Assembly (NCBI GenBank): GCA_020638855.1
Contig: JACKHT010000001.1
Span: forward strand, 248,001 to 312,000
Origin: Planctomycetota bacterium
Lineage (GTDB): Bacteria; Planctomycetota; UBA1135; GCA-002686595
Length of the DNA stretch: 64,000 nucleotides
Direction: 5' to 3'
Shown: positions 63,433 through 64,000 of the stretch, piece by piece
Position numbering within the stretch: the stretch's first letter is position 1
How the letters are laid out: the number at the start of each line of letters is the position of its first letter
Made by a program: the position numbers and the translations under genes
Notes under the pieces: model-generated
Told to the model about the DNA's origin: nothing
What the model saw: the letters and a program-made list of their open reading frames with translations, nothing else
Databases searched by the model: none

Positions 63433-64000
63433 ATGGATGCTCCGACGCGCAAGCCAAGCCCGTTGGAGGCCAAGTGGGATGCACCCCACAGCGGCGCGCA
63501 CTACCAAAGCGACCGTTTCGCCAACGCCAGGCGCCGCGATCGCGACTTGCGGCTGATCGCGAAACTCTGGAAGCGCTTTGGCCCCGAGGCCCAGCCGCGC
63601 TGGCTGCTCGACATGCCTTGCGGAACGGGCCGCCTGCAACCGCTCTTGACCGAGCTTTCGCACTCGGTCGTTTCGATCGACGTGGCGGGCGCCATGTTGG
63701 GTGCCCACGCAGGTTCGCATCGGATCCGCGCGAGAGCGCTTGAGGCACCGCTGGCCCCGGGCAGCATGGACGCCGTCGTCTGCTGCCGGCTGTTCCATCA
63801 CTTGCGCGATGACTCCTTGCAAGGCCGACTGCTGGCAGAACTCCTGCGCGTCAGCCGCGGGCCGGTCTTCCTTTCGTTCTGGGATGCGGGCAGCTACCAC
63901 GCTTGGCGACGACGCGTCGGGCTGCGTAAGGTTCGCAACCAAGATGGTCGCCTCGCGATCCGCCGGCGCGACTTGGAACGGGCTATCGAAGCGGCTGGGG
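63433..64000 (+). CDS. class I SAM-dependent methyltransferase, 3' part outside the window
   Basis: 189 codons are visible from the ATG at 63433, with no stop before the edge. The SAM-binding glycine loop is WLLDMPCGTGRLQPLL (motif I near residue 57), then VVSIDVAGAMLGAH, and MDAVVCCRLFHHLRDDSLQG (motif IV region with the HHL stretch), then VSRGPVFLSFW. The N-terminal segment (KWDAPHSGAHYQSDRFANAR) is common in small Rossmann methyltransferases. The substrate cannot be inferred. The divergent helicase gene starts 246 bp upstream. Confidence 0.85.
   Translation, partial: MDAPTRKPSPLEAKWDAPHSGAHYQSDRFANARRRDRDLRLIAKLWKRFGPEAQPRWLLDMPCGTGRLQPLLTELSHSVVSIDVAGAMLGAHAGSHRIRARALEAPLAPGSMDAVVCCRLFHHLRDDSLQGRLLAELLRVSRGPVFLSFWDAGSYHAWRRRVGLRKVRNQDGRLAIRRRDLERAIEAAG

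Noticed and set aside
1..64000. Mobile elements, prophage or integrase signatures
   Set aside because: No transposase, integrase, terminal inverted repeats or target duplications were seen; the array seems to have grown by local duplication and conversion.

Overview
This 64 kb window is GC-rich, densely coded and free of insertion sequences, tRNAs, rRNAs and CRISPR arrays. It looks like a piece of chromosome from a Gram-negative-type bacterium, most likely a planctomycete. That assignment is an inference. It rests on LptE-like and AsmA-like outer-membrane biogenesis genes, a long array of secreted Cys/Asp-rich proteins of a kind I associate with marine planctomycetes, weak or absent Shine-Dalgarno sites before most genes, a histone-fold DNA-binding protein, and the sigma54/FHA regulatory genes. 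No 16S gene or other decisive marker is present.

Layout. (1) 1-8937, minus strand: a closely packed run of envelope and glycan genes (GT4, GT2 and GT-C glycosyltransferases, a degenerate sulfatase-fold lipoprotein, a large unknown lipoprotein, a DUF4388 protein and a partial MFS transporter). (2) 9071-11038, minus: a lipoprotein with about eight short Asp/Asn-rich calcium-loop-like repeats. (3) 11204-15646, plus: two translationally coupled B12-binding radical SAM enzymes followed by a 61-residue acidic peptide. The second enzyme ends in a PqqD/RRE-like domain. This is the best candidate here for an undescribed biosynthetic system, a RiPP pathway. (4) 15822-35702, plus: ten consecutive genes for exported modular proteins (443-814 aa) built from three recurring domain types plus one of two C-terminal domains. 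Most have their own terminator and a 270-375 bp promoter region, and there are clear signs of recent gene conversion between neighbours. (5) 35848-40669, minus: hisS, an unknown exported protein, an orphan hutI and an ECF-type sigma factor. (6) 40901-52674, plus: housekeeping genes in two or three operons: a CorC/HlyC-type CBS protein, recO, a BamD-like lipoprotein and lptE; then ftsH, folP, a fused cdaA-cdaR, glmM and tsaB. (7) 52802-53059, minus: a short histone-fold protein with a lysine-rich tail, divergent from alr (53468-54676) and a 1277-residue AsmA-like protein (54796-58629). (8) 58692-63186, minus: an FHA-domain membrane protein, a sigma54-type AAA+ protein with no receiver or HTH, and a UvrD/PcrA helicase. 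(9) 63433 to the end, plus: the start of a class I methyltransferase.

How the genes fit together. Region 1 probably makes or decorates a surface glycan. Region 3 would modify a small peptide. Region 4 supplies a diversifying set of secreted, disulfide-rich, probably calcium-stabilised proteins. Region 6 links c-di-AMP synthesis (CdaA-CdaR) to the cell-wall precursor enzyme GlmM in the same order as in Firmicutes, but with the cyclase and its regulator joined in one polypeptide.
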